Of a stretch of 13,177 nt of DNA, positions 1-6,425 are shown piece after piece (position 1 is the stretch's first letter; each line of letters begins with the position of its first letter). The notes under the pieces were generated by a model. It was not told the origin of the DNA. It searched no databases and worked only from the letters and a program-made list of their open reading frames with translations. Source of the stretch: an uncultured Bacillota bacterium (GTDB taxonomy: Bacteria; Bacillota; Clostridia; Tissierellales; Tissierellaceae); assembly GCA_937951995.1 (NCBI GenBank), contig CALGAG010000107.1, forward strand, positions 1 to 13,177, given 5' to 3'. The position numbers were made by a program, and so were the translations under genes.

Positions 1-1
1 T

Positions 2-37
2 GGATTTGCAATAAGAACCTATATTGGAAGCAAATGA
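2..37 (+). CDS. Possible C-terminal end of an upstream gene (partial)
   Basis: Frame 2 is open from the window edge to a TGA at 35-37 and would end in the residues GFAIRTYIGSK. The other two plus frames also stop within 45 bases, so openness alone proves nothing. The residue mix is protein-like and nothing else explains the first bases. The family cannot be assigned from eleven residues. In several Clostridia a TrmH-type methyltransferase sits near potassium-uptake (Trk/Ktr) genes, but nothing seen here tests that. Confidence 0.25.
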   Translation, partial: GFAIRTYIGSK

Positions 38-114
38 TGGATTAAAAAGAAGGATACTGTATCGTATGAGCGACTAAATAAGAAAGAATCTTAGATGAAA
101 TGGAGGGCCAACCA

Positions 115-939
115 GTGGTTAGAAACAAGATTATAGAAGTGATAAAGGAAGACAATAACTTCCAACGTTTTGAAGTTATAAAGAGAAACAGGAACAAGCG
201 TCACAAGTACGGTGAGTTTTTTGTTGAGGGAGTCAGAAACATCAATGAAGCAATAAGAAATAATTGGGAAATAAGTGCTTTTCTTTATTCTGGTGAAAGA
301 GACCTATCCAATTGGGCAAGAGATATATTGGATAATGTGAAGGTTGAGGCATTATATAAGATGACTGATGAGCTTATGGATAAACTAAGCGGCAAGGAAG
401 ATACATCAGAGCTTTTGGCGATTGTGAAGATGAAACCAGATGAATTTGAAAGGTTTAAAATATCGGAGAATCCATTGATTGTCGTCATTGACAGACCATC
501 GAACAGAGGGAATCTAGGGACACTTATCCGCTCCTGTGATGCATTGGGAGTTGACGGCCTGATCATGACAGGTCATTCGGTGGATCTCTATGACCCAGAA
601 ACCATTGTTTCCTCTGTAGGAACCTTTTTCAGTTTGCCTGTCTTGAGATTAGATTCCCACAAGGAGCTTTATGAATGGATCCAGGATCAGAAATCTGAAG
701 GGGTGGACTTCCAGATCATTGGAACAAGTGCGCAGGCAGATTACCCTGTCAACAAGTGCGATTTCACAAAACCGACAGTATTGCTGCTGGGCAATGAAAC
801 AGTGGGATTGAGCAGAAGCTATAAGGAGATTGCAGATGCCATGGTTGAGATTCCAATTGATGGTGTGGCATCATCACTGAATGTTTCATGTGCTGCGTCA
901 ATTGTACTGTATGAGATAAAGAGACAGAGATACCTTTAA
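115..939 (+). CDS. TrmH/SpoU-family RNA 2'-O-ribose methyltransferase
   Basis: The product should be a cytoplasmic SPOUT (trefoil-knot) enzyme that transfers a methyl group from S-adenosylmethionine to a ribose 2'-OH in rRNA or tRNA. All three SpoU motifs are present, numbered from the GTG start: NRGNLGTLIRS near residues 130-140 (motif 1, with the catalytic Arg), LGNETVGLS near 225-233 (motif 2), and IPIDGVASSLNVSCAAS near 246-262 (motif 3, SAM-binding knot). The N-terminal part, with RHKYGEFFVEGVRN near residues 29-42, resembles the small substrate-binding domain of RlmB/TsnR-like enzymes. At 274 residues the length is normal. I chose GTG at 115 because GGAGGG at 102-107 sits 7 nt upstream; an ATG at 100 in the same frame has no comparable ribosome binding site. 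A 7-bp hairpin (929-947) overlaps the stop but has no U-run. The exact RNA target cannot be told from sequence, so no gene symbol is given. Confidence 0.93.
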   Translation: MVRNKIIEVIKEDNNFQRFEVIKRNRNKRHKYGEFFVEGVRNINEAIRNNWEISAFLYSGERDLSNWARDILDNVKVEALYKMTDELMDKLSGKEDTSELLAIVKMKPDEFERFKISENPLIVVIDRPSNRGNLGTLIRSCDALGVDGLIMTGHSVDLYDPETIVSSVGTFFSLPVLRLDSHKELYEWIQDQKSEGVDFQIIGTSAQADYPVNKCDFTKPTVLLLGNETVGLSRSYKEIADAMVEIPIDGVASSLNVSCAASIVLYEIKRQRYL

Positions 940-947
940 GAGGTATC
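929..947 (+). other. Short hairpin over the methyltransferase stop codon
   Basis: GATACCT (929-935) pairs perfectly with AGGTATC (941-947) around a 5-nt loop that includes the TAA stop. No T-run follows, so this is not a standard intrinsic terminator. It may mark the 3' end of the mRNA or be chance. Confidence 0.35.
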
Positions 948-1005
948 GCGCAGATACAAAGCAAGACTATAATAAGCCATCAAAACCCTTGAGGAGGTAC
1001 ACTTC

Positions 1006-1035
1006 ATGGACTTTGGTGGCTTTTGTATTAGCTAA
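1006..1035 (+). CDS. Micro-ORF, 9 codons, with a strong ribosome binding site
   Basis: ATG at 1006 opens a 9-codon frame (MDFGGFCIS) ending at TAA 1033-1035. AGGAGG lies at 992-997, 8 nt before the ATG, an optimal Shine-Dalgarno layout. A perfect TATAAT at 968-973 lies 32 nt upstream of the ATG, but I see no convincing -35 box for it. The end of the frame runs into the hairpin 1019-1054. It could be a leader peptide, the leftover start of a decayed gene, or chance. It lies upstream of the strong tetR promoter, so it would not be on the main tetR mRNA. Confidence 0.25.
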   Translation: MDFGGFCIS

Positions 1036-1054
1036 TATTAAGTCATACAAAAGC
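1019..1054 (+). repeat. Perfect 10-bp inverted repeat (hairpin) upstream of the tetR promoter
   Basis: GCTTTTGTAT (1019-1028) is the exact reverse complement of ATACAAAAGC (1045-1054), with a 16-nt loop containing the micro-ORF stop codon. No T-run follows on the plus strand. It could act as a weak terminator, an RNA-stability hairpin, or a DNA site for a regulator. Confidence 0.5.
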
Positions 1055-1068
1055 AAATGTTTAATAAC

Positions 1069-1097
1069 TTGACAAAATGGAATATGAGTAGTATTAT
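1069..1097 (+). promoter_or_regulatory. Sigma-A promoter of the tetR operon
   Basis: TTGACA at 1069-1074 and TATTAT at 1092-1097 are separated by exactly 17 bp, which is close to the vegetative consensus. Transcription should start near 1104, inside the first operator palindrome, giving a leader of about 50 nt before tetR. Confidence 0.85.
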
Positions 1098-1102
1098 TTA
1101 AG

Positions 1103-1132
1103 TAGACCAGGTGGTCTAGACTAAATGGTCTA
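1103..1132. promoter_or_regulatory. Tandem overlapping TetR-type operators
   Basis: Two 16-bp inverted repeats of the form TAGACY-N4-GGTCTA lie head to tail: 1103-1118 (TAGACC, AGGT, GGTCTA) and 1117-1132 (TAGACT, AAAT, GGTCTA). They share 2 bp and their centres are 14 bp apart. They begin 5 bp after the -10 box and cover the expected transcription start. A palindrome of this type beside a TetR gene is the usual autoregulatory site, so bound repressor would block the promoter at 1069-1097. The binding protein itself is inferred. Confidence 0.8.
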
Positions 1133-1154
1133 TGATTAGGAAAGGGGTTGTTTT

Positions 1155-1781
1155 ATGGAATCCAAAAGCTTTGAAAGAAGAGATCAGTTGATAGAAGCAG
1201 CCTTGGATGAGTTTACTAAAAGATCATATGATGATGCATCTCTTAACAGCATTATAAAAAGTGCGGGAATAAGCAAGGGAACCTTCTACTATCACTTTGA
1301 AAACAAGGAAGCCCTATATCTATATTTATTAGAGCATTCCGTTGCTGAAAAGTGGAAGTATATCGAGAAAAGGACTAAAGAGATGGGCCAGGATGACGTT
1401 GGGATGGGAATATTTGATATGTTTAAATTTCAGGCTAGACTGGGAGCTGAATTTGGGAAGCTTCATCCTAGATACCACCAGCTGAGCATCATGTTCTCCA
1501 AGGAAAAGGGCAAGGAAATATTCGATAAGGCCAGCGATATACTGGGAACAGATTCAGATGAAATGCTAAGGGAAATGATAGAAGAAGCGATTGAGAATGG
1601 AGAATTGAGAAATGATCTGCCAAAGGAATTCGTCATCAATATGGTAACGTATCTTTTCAAGCACTATACAGATGTTTTTAAGCAGGAGGAAGACTTGACC
1701 ATTGAAAAAATGATTGATAATGTAGATAATTTCGTAGACTTTATGAGTAACGGAATAGGCAGCAAATTGAATAGGAGATGA
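1155..1781 (+). CDS. TetR/AcrR-family transcriptional repressor
   Basis: A 208-residue one-component regulator of the TetR type. The N-terminal 50 residues carry the family DNA-binding domain: RRDQLIEAALDEF (residues 8-20) as the first helix, then a helix-turn-helix with SLNSIIKSAGISKGTFYYHF (residues 29-48), where GISKGTFYYHF is the classic recognition-helix pattern. The remaining 150 residues form a divergent all-helical ligand and dimer domain. AAAGGGG at 1141-1147 lies 7 nt before the ATG. The promoter just upstream is covered by two palindromic operators, so it most likely represses its own transcript. The membrane-protein gene starts 4 nt after its stop, with that gene's ribosome binding site inside the end of tetR, so the two are one operon and the membrane protein is its clearest regulated target. 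The inducer is unknown. Confidence 0.92.
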   Translation: MESKSFERRDQLIEAALDEFTKRSYDDASLNSIIKSAGISKGTFYYHFENKEALYLYLLEHSVAEKWKYIEKRTKEMGQDDVGMGIFDMFKFQARLGAEFGKLHPRYHQLSIMFSKEKGKEIFDKASDILGTDSDEMLREMIEEAIENGELRNDLPKEFVINMVTYLFKHYTDVFKQEEDLTIEKMIDNVDNFVDFMSNGIGSKLNRR

Positions 1782-1785
1782 TATC

Positions 1786-2370
1786 ATGAATACCAACACT
1801 TTAAGAAAGTATGACAAGCATCTGGGTATTGTGTTTGCAACTTTGACTATATTGTTTGTAGTATTGGCCATGACAAATACAAGCTTTTTTGAATGGGCAT
1901 TTGAGAGACACAAAAATCAGTTGAGTTGGTATATAAGACCACTTTTCATTGTTCCATTCTGCTACTTCGCCTACAAGAGAAGCTGGGCAGGGGTTATGGG
2001 TTCCATGTTTGCGGTCATGACCAGCATGTTCTGGTTTCCCAGACCTGAATCTGTAAGCCCCTTGGTTGTTGAATTCCTTGAAATGGAAAAAGAATACCTC
2101 ATGGGTAATTGGGACTTTGCCAAGATCCTGATAACACTTATGGTTCCAGTATCACTAACAGCATTGGCAGCAGCATTTTGGAAGAGGAATCTATTCTTTG
2201 GAATGGCCGTAATGGTATTTATTGCACTTGCCAAGATAAGCTGGAGCGTAGTGTTTGGTGGAGAATCCGGAGCATCTGTTATGGTACCTGCCATGGTTGG
2301 CTTGCTGGTTTGTGTTGTTCTGGTCTATGTGGGTTTTAGAAGAATGGAGAGTAAGAAGAGAACCTCATGA
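1786..2370 (+). CDS. Multi-pass membrane protein of unknown function, co-transcribed with tetR
   Basis: I do not recognise a family. The 194-residue product is strongly hydrophobic, with about six likely membrane helices near residues 13-30, 47-63, 66-84, 112-130, 134-154 and 160-184, and a basic C-terminal tail (RRMESKKRTS). An acidic, proline-containing stretch near 85-108 (FPRPESVSPL through MEKEYLMGNW) joins helices 3 and 4. No transporter signature, cysteine pair or catalytic motif is evident. The start is set by AGGAG at 1773-1777 inside the end of tetR. Being second in a TetR-autoregulated operon suggests a drug, lipid or stress-related membrane role, but that is inference from position only. 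A terminator follows at 2443-2468. Confidence 0.8.
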   Translation: MNTNTLRKYDKHLGIVFATLTILFVVLAMTNTSFFEWAFERHKNQLSWYIRPLFIVPFCYFAYKRSWAGVMGSMFAVMTSMFWFPRPESVSPLVVEFLEMEKEYLMGNWDFAKILITLMVPVSLTALAAAFWKRNLFFGMAVMVFIALAKISWSVVFGGESGASVMVPAMVGLLVCVVLVYVGFRRMESKKRTS

Positions 2371-2410
2371 TTGGGCCATGTTTCACAATAAGTATTTTGG
2401 GGATAAGATC

Positions 2411-2427
2411 AACTCTCCCTGAGAGTT
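2411..2427 (+). other. Perfect 7-bp hairpin ahead of the terminator
   Basis: AACTCTC (2411-2417) pairs with GAGAGTT (2421-2427) over a 3-nt loop. It lies 15 nt before the terminator stem and has no U-run of its own. It probably adds 3'-end structure to the tetR operon mRNA. Confidence 0.45.
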
Positions 2428-2442
2428 CCCTTTCATTCAGGT

Positions 2443-2468
2443 CCAGGTGTGAAAACCTGGGCTTTTTT
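2443..2468 (+). terminator. Intrinsic terminator of the tetR-membrane protein operon
   Basis: CCAGGT (2443-2448) pairs with ACCTGG (2455-2460) around GTGAAA, followed by GC and six T residues (2463-2468). This ends the tetR operon about 75 nt after the membrane-protein stop. Confidence 0.85.
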
Positions 2469-2538
2469 GTGTTCGAAACTTAGTAATCATTGCAATAACT
2501 ATGTCACGACAACATGATAAAATACACATTTCATTACA

Positions 2539-2568
2539 TTGACCTTGTTGAATGCGATATGGTATACT
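2539..2568 (+). promoter_or_regulatory. Sigma-A promoter of the GGDEF-EAL gene
   Basis: TTGACC (2539-2544) and TATACT (2563-2568) are separated by 18 bp. Transcription would start near 2575 and give a leader of about 104 nt. That leader contains a GGGGT (2602-2606) / ACCCC (2630-2634) pairing, but I do not recognise a known c-di-GMP riboswitch in it. Confidence 0.7.
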
Positions 2569-2678
2569 TTACCTGACTACATAGACTGAAACGATAGATT
2601 TGGGGTAGTAAACATTATTTTATTATTTGACCCCTGAGACAGATGAAAAAAGGTTAGTGGGTTTACAGGGGGGTTGTT

Positions 2679-4946
2679 ATGGAGAAGGATAAGCTAAAGA
2701 GTTTGGATATCAGGTATTTTCTCGTGCCATTTGTTGTTTTGATCATACTGTTTTCCATAGGTACATTTATGATTGCCCAAAATAGGATAGAAGATAGATA
2801 CAGGAGCTTTGAAAACCAGTCCATAAGCATAGCAGACAGCTATTCTCAAGCGCTTGTTTACGCCCACGATGCACAGGATACCATAACAAATATGCTGAAT
2901 GACAAGCTTACAATTGTAAACAAGGCGATTACAATGATAGATGGTCATGAAAATGTTGAGGTTCTAGCCCACCTGGCAGAGGAGCTAAACTTGGATGAGA
3001 TTTCCCTTTACGATGAAGAGGGGGTAATAGTATACAGTAACTTCCCAGATTTTATAGGTTGGGAGGTCTACGAGGGTCACCCAATAGATGCATTTATGAA
3101 AAGTGATGATCGGACAATGGTTGAGGATATAAGAAGGGATGTAATAAGTGGAGTTTATAAGAAGTATGCCTATATAAAAAATGATGATGGGTCTTTTATT
3201 CAGATTGGGGAGCGGGCAGAGGCTGTGCATGAGTTGATTGGTCAGTTTGAGTTTCAGCAGCTGATCAACATCATAGCAAGCAGGGGTGATATTGAATATG
3301 TTGCATTTATAGACAACAACTATGATGTACTTGCCAGCAGTACTCAGGACAGTGTTGGGTCGACGGTTGTGGATGAGAACCTTAGAATAAGGGTGGAAAA
3401 CGACAATTTCAGTGCTGAAAGAGTGGAGTTTAACGGTCAGGGTGTTCTACAGACAAGCGTTCCAATATACCATGATGAGGAAAGGCATGGTGTACTCTAC
3501 ATTTCTTGGTCCACAAATGTGGTTGATGAGGAAATAAAAACCCTTGTCTTGGAGAGCTTAATGCAATTTTTGATAGTTTTTATATTTATGATTGGTGTAC
3601 TCTACTATGCGTACAGAAAAAACAAATCAAATATTGAGATTGCCTACTACGATAAGCTCACGGGCCTTCCAAACGAGGCCTATCTTGTGGAGTATCTCGA
3701 TGAACTACTGGAGGAGCTGGATGAGAAGAAGGCAATAATCCTCATAAACACAAGAAACTTCAAAGCCCTTAACATGACCTATGGCTTCACATTCGGAAAT
3801 CAGGTAATAGCTCAAATTGCCCATAAGCTAAGGAGTACTTTAGGAAAGGGTGACATGCTGTTCAGGTTCAATGCAGACAGGTTCATACTTGTTGTAAACA
3901 GCTATGGAACAAGGTCTGAGCTTGTTGAGATATCTGAGAGGATCATGGAGGTCTTCGGGAATGAATCATTGGTTACCAGTGATAACCAGTACATAAACAT
4001 TGAATTTGGAGTAGTTGAAATACCTGATAATGACATTACGGTTGATAAGCTGTTACAGGATGCCACCCTGGCCTTGTCCCACTTGGACAATACTGCTAAT
4101 GGATCTATCCGTTTCTATGAAGATATCATGGAGGATGCTGTAAGGAGAGAGGATATGATTGAAAAATCCTTAAGGTCTATCATAATAAGTGGTGGCAATG
4201 ATAGCTTTTACCTTTGCTATCAGCCCAAGATGGATGTAAGGGGAAAGAAAATCATTGGATATGAAGCTTTGGCTAGGTTACAACTGGAAGACATGGGCAA
4301 TGTTTCACCATTGGAATTCATAGATATCGCAGAAAAGAAACAACTGATTTACGACCTGGGCAAGCTGACCCTTCACAAGTCCTGCGAGTTCATCAAGATG
4401 ACCCACGACAAGGGATTTAAGGATATTAGTGTATCTGTAAATATATCTGGAATACAGCTTTTGAGGAAAGAATTTGTGGATGAAGTGGGAAAAATCGCAC
4501 GTATGCATGAAGTGGATCCAAGATTTTTGGAATTTGAAATAACGGAATCTGTGCTTCTGGATAACTATGATATAATCAATCAAAGGCTAAGGCAAATAAA
4601 GGATATGGGAATAGTTGTATCCATAGATGATTTTGGCACAGGATACTCTTCCCTGTCCAGACTAAGGGAAATGAATATCGACATTGTTAAGATAGACAAG
4701 TATTTTATCGATGGAATAGTTGAAAAGGATGAGGATAGCCTAATAACCGCCGATATAATTTCAATGTCCCACAAGCTGGGACTTAAGGTTGTGGCCGAAG
4801 GTGTTGAGAACAAGGAACAGGTGGAGTATCTGGAAAAACATAATTGTGACATTGTTCAAGGCTACTACATAGCCAGGCCCTTAAGAGAGCAGGATGCAAT
4901 TGATAAGCTGGAAAACTACAAGTGGCAGGAGCATGTCACATCATAG
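2679..4946 (+). CDS. Membrane dCACHE-GGDEF-EAL protein, probable c-di-GMP phosphodiesterase with a degenerate GGDEF
   Basis: A 755-residue sensor enzyme. A first membrane helix (about residues 13-33) and a second (about 289-311) bracket an extracytoplasmic domain with two CACHE-like strands, ISLYDEEGVIVYSNFPDFIG (108-127) and YVAFIDNNYDVLASS (207-221). The GGDEF domain starts at DKLTGLPN (325-332), but its active site reads RFNADRF (396-402) instead of RxGGDEF, so it should not make c-di-GMP. The EAL domain looks complete: EAL 529-531, Asn588 (SVNIS), Glu620 (FEITES), Asp650-Asp651 (DDFGTG), Lys671 (KIDK), Glu707 (AEGVE) and QGYYIARPL (728-736). The expected reaction is hydrolysis of c-di-GMP to pGpG, controlled by an external signal, with the GGDEF domain perhaps serving as a GTP sensor. 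The start has GGGGG at 2669-2673, 5 nt before ATG. It has its own promoter, and the next gene begins 28 nt downstream. Confidence 0.93.
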   Translation: MEKDKLKSLDIRYFLVPFVVLIILFSIGTFMIAQNRIEDRYRSFENQSISIADSYSQALVYAHDAQDTITNMLNDKLTIVNKAITMIDGHENVEVLAHLAEELNLDEISLYDEEGVIVYSNFPDFIGWEVYEGHPIDAFMKSDDRTMVEDIRRDVISGVYKKYAYIKNDDGSFIQIGERAEAVHELIGQFEFQQLINIIASRGDIEYVAFIDNNYDVLASSTQDSVGSTVVDENLRIRVENDNFSAERVEFNGQGVLQTSVPIYHDEERHGVLYISWSTNVVDEEIKTLVLESLMQFLIVFIFMIGVLYYAYRKNKSNIEIAYYDKLTGLPNEAYLVEYLDELLEELDEKKAIILINTRNFKALNMTYGFTFGNQVIAQIAHKLRSTLGKGDMLFRFNADRFILVVNSYGTRSELVEISERIMEVFGNESLVTSDNQYINIEFGVVEIPDNDITVDKLLQDATLALSHLDNTANGSIRFYEDIMEDAVRREDMIEKSLRSIIISGGNDSFYLCYQPKMDVRGKKIIGYEALARLQLEDMGNVSPLEFIDIAEKKQLIYDLGKLTLHKSCEFIKMTHDKGFKDISVSVNISGIQLLRKEFVDEVGKIARMHEVDPRFLEFEITESVLLDNYDIINQRLRQIKDMGIVVSIDDFGTGYSSLSRLREMNIDIVKIDKYFIDGIVEKDEDSLITADIISMSHKLGLKVVAEGVENKEQVEYLEKHNCDIVQGYYIARPLREQDAIDKLENYKWQEHVTS

Positions 4947-4974
4947 AGGTCCAGAACAAGGGAGCTGATAATAA

Positions 4975-5988
4975 ATGATCCGTTATCCATTTCTTGGAGC
5001 AGATGCAAAAATAGGAATTACCGCACCATCCTCTGGAGTGAAGCCGGAAATGCATGACCTGTTGGATGCTGCAATATTAAGCATGGAGAATAAGGGATTT
5101 GGAATAGTTTGTGGTGAGACACCATGGCATCAGATAAAAGCAACTTCCGCACCTGCCAAAGTTAGGGCTGAGGAGTTCAACGGGATGATGGTGGATGACA
5201 CCATTGGCCTTATAATTCCTCCCTGGGGTGGAGAACTGCTTATGGAAGTATTTGAGCACATTGACTTTGAGGGGATAAAAAACAAGTGGGTCATGGGCTA
5301 CTCTGATACCAGCCTGCTACTCTTGGCCATGACCTTGAAAACTGGTATAGCTACGGCACATGGAACAAACCTGATTGACTTGAGAGGAGAGCTTACAGAT
5401 GATACAACTGCAAAGTGGCAGGAAGTATTGACTACCAGAATCAATGAGTCAGTGCTTCAGCATTCGTCTCAAGAGTATCAGCGGGAATGGGATTTTGAAA
5501 ATCCAACTCCCCACATATTCCACTTGAATGAAAAGACTTACTGGAAGTCAACCCAAAGTGGGAGGGTCGAATTGAAAGGTAGACTCTTGGGCGGGTGCGT
5601 CGATACAATAAGACATATTGTAGGAACTCCTTTTGGTGATGTTAAAGGCTTTAGAAGTGAACATATAGATGATGAACCGGTAATCTGGTTTCTTGAGAAC
5701 TGTGATTTATCCACCACCGATTTAAGGAGATCACTTGTACAGATGAAGCTTGCAGGATGGTTTGATAATTGTAATGGAATAATGTTTGGCAGGAGTGATG
5801 CCAATGAACCGGTGGATGGCTACACTGCTGAGGATATCTACATGCAGCTTTCGGAAGAGCTTAATGTTCCTGTTGTGTATGATATTGACTGTGGACACGT
5901 CCCTCCCCAGATCACGTTTGTTAACGGTGCATATGCAGAGGTAGCAGTGGAGGATGGCAAGGGTTCGGTATTACAGAGATTCATCTAG
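4975..5988 (+). CDS. S66-family serine peptidase (LD-carboxypeptidase / MccF-like)
   Basis: A 337-residue cytoplasmic serine hydrolase of peptidase family S66, which includes LdcA (L,D-carboxypeptidase acting on murein tetrapeptides in recycling) and MccF (which detoxifies microcin C and related peptidyl-nucleotides). The Ser-Glu-His triad is visible: Ser110 in MGYSDTS, Glu241 in LENCDLSTTDLRR and His308 in CGHVPPQ. Other family marks are IGITAPSS (13-20) and IIPPWGGELLMEVF (80-93). Triad spacing and overall length resemble MccF more than the shorter LdcA, so a self-immunity or peptide-detoxification role is as plausible as murein recycling. AAGGGAG at 4958-4964 lies 10 nt before the ATG. The gene begins 28 nt after the phosphodiesterase gene with no terminator or clear promoter between them, so they are probably co-transcribed. 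No signal peptide is seen. Confidence 0.9.
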   Translation: MIRYPFLGADAKIGITAPSSGVKPEMHDLLDAAILSMENKGFGIVCGETPWHQIKATSAPAKVRAEEFNGMMVDDTIGLIIPPWGGELLMEVFEHIDFEGIKNKWVMGYSDTSLLLLAMTLKTGIATAHGTNLIDLRGELTDDTTAKWQEVLTTRINESVLQHSSQEYQREWDFENPTPHIFHLNEKTYWKSTQSGRVELKGRLLGGCVDTIRHIVGTPFGDVKGFRSEHIDDEPVIWFLENCDLSTTDLRRSLVQMKLAGWFDNCNGIMFGRSDANEPVDGYTAEDIYMQLSEELNVPVVYDIDCGHVPPQITFVNGAYAEVAVEDGKGSVLQRFI

Positions 5989-6006
5989 GAAACTGAGATG
6001 GGCATC

Positions 6007-6090
6007 ATTGTAAACAAGGATCTGAGAGTAGGTTTCAAATGAGAGAATATGATGATTCTGTTGATAGGCTACTGGTATTTGGTTTACAAT
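6007..6090 (+). repeat. Nested inverted-repeat element, possible structured RNA
   Basis: Three perfect pairings nest inside one another: ATTGTAAAC (6007-6015) with GTTTACAAT (6082-6090), AGTAG (6027-6031) with CTACT (6069-6073), and AGAAT (6044-6048) with ATTCT (6055-6059). The element starts 19 nt after the peptidase stop and ends about 55 nt before the terminator, so it would lie in that gene's 3' untranslated region. A 17-codon frame (6040-6093, MREYDDSVDRLLVFGLQ) lies inside it with only a weak ribosome binding site. The nesting suggests RNA structure rather than a gene; function unknown. Confidence 0.4.
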
Positions 6091-6145
6091 AACTGCAGAG
6101 AATAATATGATACCCTTGATGGATTAATCGATTTATGCACATTTA

Positions 6146-6189
6146 AAAACTCCTGAAAGGCCTGCTTAGAAGAGGCTTTCAGGAGTTTT
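6146..6189. terminator. Strong intrinsic terminator, potentially bidirectional
   Basis: AAAACTCCTGAAAG (6146-6159) pairs perfectly over 14 bp with CTTTCAGGAGTTTT (6176-6189). A further CCT/AGG pairing (6161-6163 with 6173-6175) continues the stem past one bulged base. The stem carries an A-tract on the left and a T-tract on the right, so it could work in both directions. It ends the phosphodiesterase-peptidase transcript. Confidence 0.85.
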
Positions 6190-6274
6190 ACACATTCTTG
6201 AAGTCAATTGGACTCAATATTTAATAATCAACATATGACAATTAATAAACAAAGACATAATAATTAGAAAATTC

Positions 6275-6303
6275 TTGCTTTATTCTCAACTCTTGAGTAT
6301 AAT
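6275..6303 (+). promoter_or_regulatory. Sigma-A promoter of the ABC importer operon
   Basis: TTGCTT (6275-6280) and a perfect TATAAT (6298-6303) are separated by 17 bp. The start would be near 6310, giving a leader of about 115 nt before the binding-protein gene. A loose 20-bp quasi-palindrome of the form TTGA-N12-TCAA (6198-6217) lies upstream and might be a regulator site. Confidence 0.8.
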
Positions 6304-6319
6304 CTTTATAAGTGTTAAA

Positions 6320-6389
6320 TCAGGTAGGAAAAATGCCTGAGTATTAATCTTGAGGGGAGGAGTGCCAGAACGGAGTAGTATCAGCATTT
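6320..6389 (+). promoter_or_regulatory. Hairpin-rich leader of the ABC importer operon
   Basis: A long imperfect hairpin can form: AAATGC (6331-6336) with GCATTT (6384-6389), then TGA (6338-6340) with TCA (6381-6383), then TATTA (6342-6346) with TAGTA (6376-6380, one G-U), enclosing a purine-rich loop of about 29 nt. An alternative small hairpin, TCAGG (6320-6324) with CCTGA (6336-6340), uses the same bases, so the two folds exclude each other. I recognise no known riboswitch consensus and no terminator. Regulation by this leader is inference. Confidence 0.4.
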
Positions 6390-6425
6390 CACTAAAATCA
6401 AAACGAAAATTTAAGGGGGATTCAA

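Noticed and set aside
1141..1158. Similar translation-start sequences of tetR (1141-1158) and the GGDEF-EAL gene (2666-2682), both GGGGTTGTT then ATGG
   Set aside because: G-rich ribosome binding sites followed by T-rich spacers are common, and no similarity extends upstream or downstream.
1566..1913. Minus-strand frame spanning tetR and the membrane-protein gene
   Set aside because: It crosses two well-supported plus-strand genes, has no promoter or ribosome binding site, and shows no protein motif.
2575..2678. Leader of the GGDEF-EAL gene as a c-di-GMP riboswitch
   Set aside because: The conserved cores of the c-di-GMP-I and -II riboswitches are not recognisable; only a 5-bp GGGGT/ACCCC pairing with a long AT-rich loop is seen.
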